Shown: positions 15,468 to 16,215 of the stretch, in pieces | Position numbering within the stretch: the first letter of the stretch is position 1 | How the letters are laid out: every line of letters starts with the position of its first letter | From: an uncultured Caryophanales bacterium | GTDB lineage: Bacteria > Bacillota_I > Bacilli_A > Izemoplasmatales > Hujiaoplasmataceae | NCBI GenBank assembly: GCA_937958685.1 | Contig: CALGNF010000059.1 | Span: 1-16,215, forward strand | DNA length: 16,215 bases | Direction: 5' to 3' | Notes under the pieces: model-generated | Told to the model about the DNA's origin: nothing | Database searches by the model: none | The model's input: only the letters and a program-made list of their open reading frames with translations | Made by a program: the position numbers and the translations under genes

Positions 15468-16215
15468 TGCCCATATTCCAGCAAGAAGACATCTTGGTCC
15501 GGCTTCATCCCGACGCCGGGCTGAAAATCGAGAGCACGGTCGTCCTCGGTCGCGCGGCGATCACCGGTTTTCTCAAGGACAATCCCGATTTGGTCGCGGG
15601 ACTTGATCTCGAGCCCTGGCAGGGATCCAAGGTGCTGTTTGGGGAAACTCTTCGCAACCAAAACATCAAGGTCGCCTTTTCGGACGGACTGATCAACCGG
15701 ATCGTCATCTCCGGGAAAAAGACGAAAAAGAGACGCCTGGTGCTCGTCATCAGTTATGACGGCTCCGATTTCTTCGGTTTCCAAACCCAAAAACAGGAAC
15801 GTTCGGTCCAGGCGGAATTGGAAGCGCTCGTCTCGCGCATCAACGATGAGCCCACATCAATCCAGGGAGCATCCCGCACCGATGCCGGCGTTCACGCCCT
15901 GCACCAGGTCATCCATTTCGACACCAGCCATGACTTTTCCAGCGACCGGTGGGTCTATATCCTGAACAAGCAACTGCCGAAAGACATCCACGTGAAGAGC
16001 GCCGCCTTCGCGCCACCGCTCTTCCACTCGCGCTATGACGCCGACCGGAAAACCTACCGCTACCTGATCAACACCGGCGAATACGATCCTTTGATGCGCA
16101 AGTACGAGGCCTGTTATCCGCGCCTTGCGACCGAACTGATCGAAGCCGACTTGGCGTCACTGATCGGCACGCACGATTTCGCCAGTTTCTGCTCGGGTTT
16201 CAAGGAAGACAAGAC
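15467..16215 (+). CDS. truA: tRNA pseudouridine(38-40) synthase TruA with N-terminal extension (3' end outside window)
   Basis: TruA converts uridines 38-40 in the tRNA anticodon arm to pseudouridine. The TruA core begins near residue 88 (RRLVLVISYDGSDFFGFQTQ) and shows the catalytic aspartate Asp139 in GASRTDAGVHA, then HSRYDADRKTYRYLINTG and THDFASFCS. The core normally starts within a few residues of the N-terminus. Here the frame continues upstream without a stop to ATG 15467, giving about 87 extra residues of unknown function. No in-frame ATG lies between; the only internal candidate near the core is a GTG at about codon 92, inside the first beta-strand. The ATG shares one base with the ecfT stop (TGATG). 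About 250 residues are visible; the C-terminus is cut off. Confidence 0.93.
   Translation, partial: MPIFQQEDILVRLHPDAGLKIESTVVLGRAAITGFLKDNPDLVAGLDLEPWQGSKVLFGETLRNQNIKVAFSDGLINRIVISGKKTKKRRLVLVISYDGSDFFGFQTQKQERSVQAELEALVSRINDEPTSIQGASRTDAGVHALHQVIHFDTSHDFSSDRWVYILNKQLPKDIHVKSAAFAPPLFHSRYDADRKTYRYLINTGEYDPLMRKYEACYPRLATELIEADLASLIGTHDFASFCSGFKEDK

Overview
The window is a ribosomal-protein super-operon (end of S10, all of spc, all of alpha), followed by a short second transcription unit that carries an ECF vitamin-transporter energising module and truA. All genes lie on the + strand and are tightly packed. No intergenic gap exceeds about 120 bases, and I see no mobile element, CRISPR array, tRNA or rRNA.

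Organism: gene order (rplB ... rplQ, then ecfA1-ecfA2-ecfT-truA), strong AGGAGG-type ribosome binding sites, a four-cysteine zinc-type S14, a zinc-lid adenylate kinase and adk-map-infA-rpmJ inside the cluster all point to a Firmicutes (Bacilli-type) bacterium. TGA is used as a stop and TGG encodes Trp, so the standard bacterial code applies. The DNA is GC-rich with a strong preference for C-ending codons (GTC, GCC, ATC, CTC), unusual for low-GC Bacilli. A long EcfT with an inserted membrane segment makes me suspect a deep-branching Bacilli lineage near the Mollicutes, but that placement is inference.

Layout: 1-415 C-terminal half of rplB; 434-3345 rpsS, rplV, rpsC, rplP, rpmC, rpsQ, rplN, rplX; 3358-6715 rplE, rpsZ, rpsH, rplF, rplR, rpsE, rpmD, rplO; 6717-9510 secY, adk, map; 9515-12004 infA, rpmJ, rpsM, rpsK, rpoA, rplQ. 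A factor-independent terminator at 12019-12045 closes this block. The second unit starts with a gene (12124-12843) for a protein with an N-terminal HEPN-like RNxxxH motif and two CBS domains, followed by ecfA1, ecfA2, ecfT and the start of truA, which runs off the window. Genes from ecfA1 to truA overlap at their stop/start codons, suggesting translational coupling.

Most of the window is ordinary housekeeping sequence. What stands out: a 17-bp near-perfect inverted repeat inside infA, built from otherwise rare A/T-ending codons; the HEPN-like/CBS gene placed ahead of the ECF module; an approximately 87-residue N-terminal extension on TruA with no internal start codon that would remove it; an enlarged EcfT with changed Ala-Arg-Gly motifs; and a candidate internal promoter between rpsZ and rpsH.
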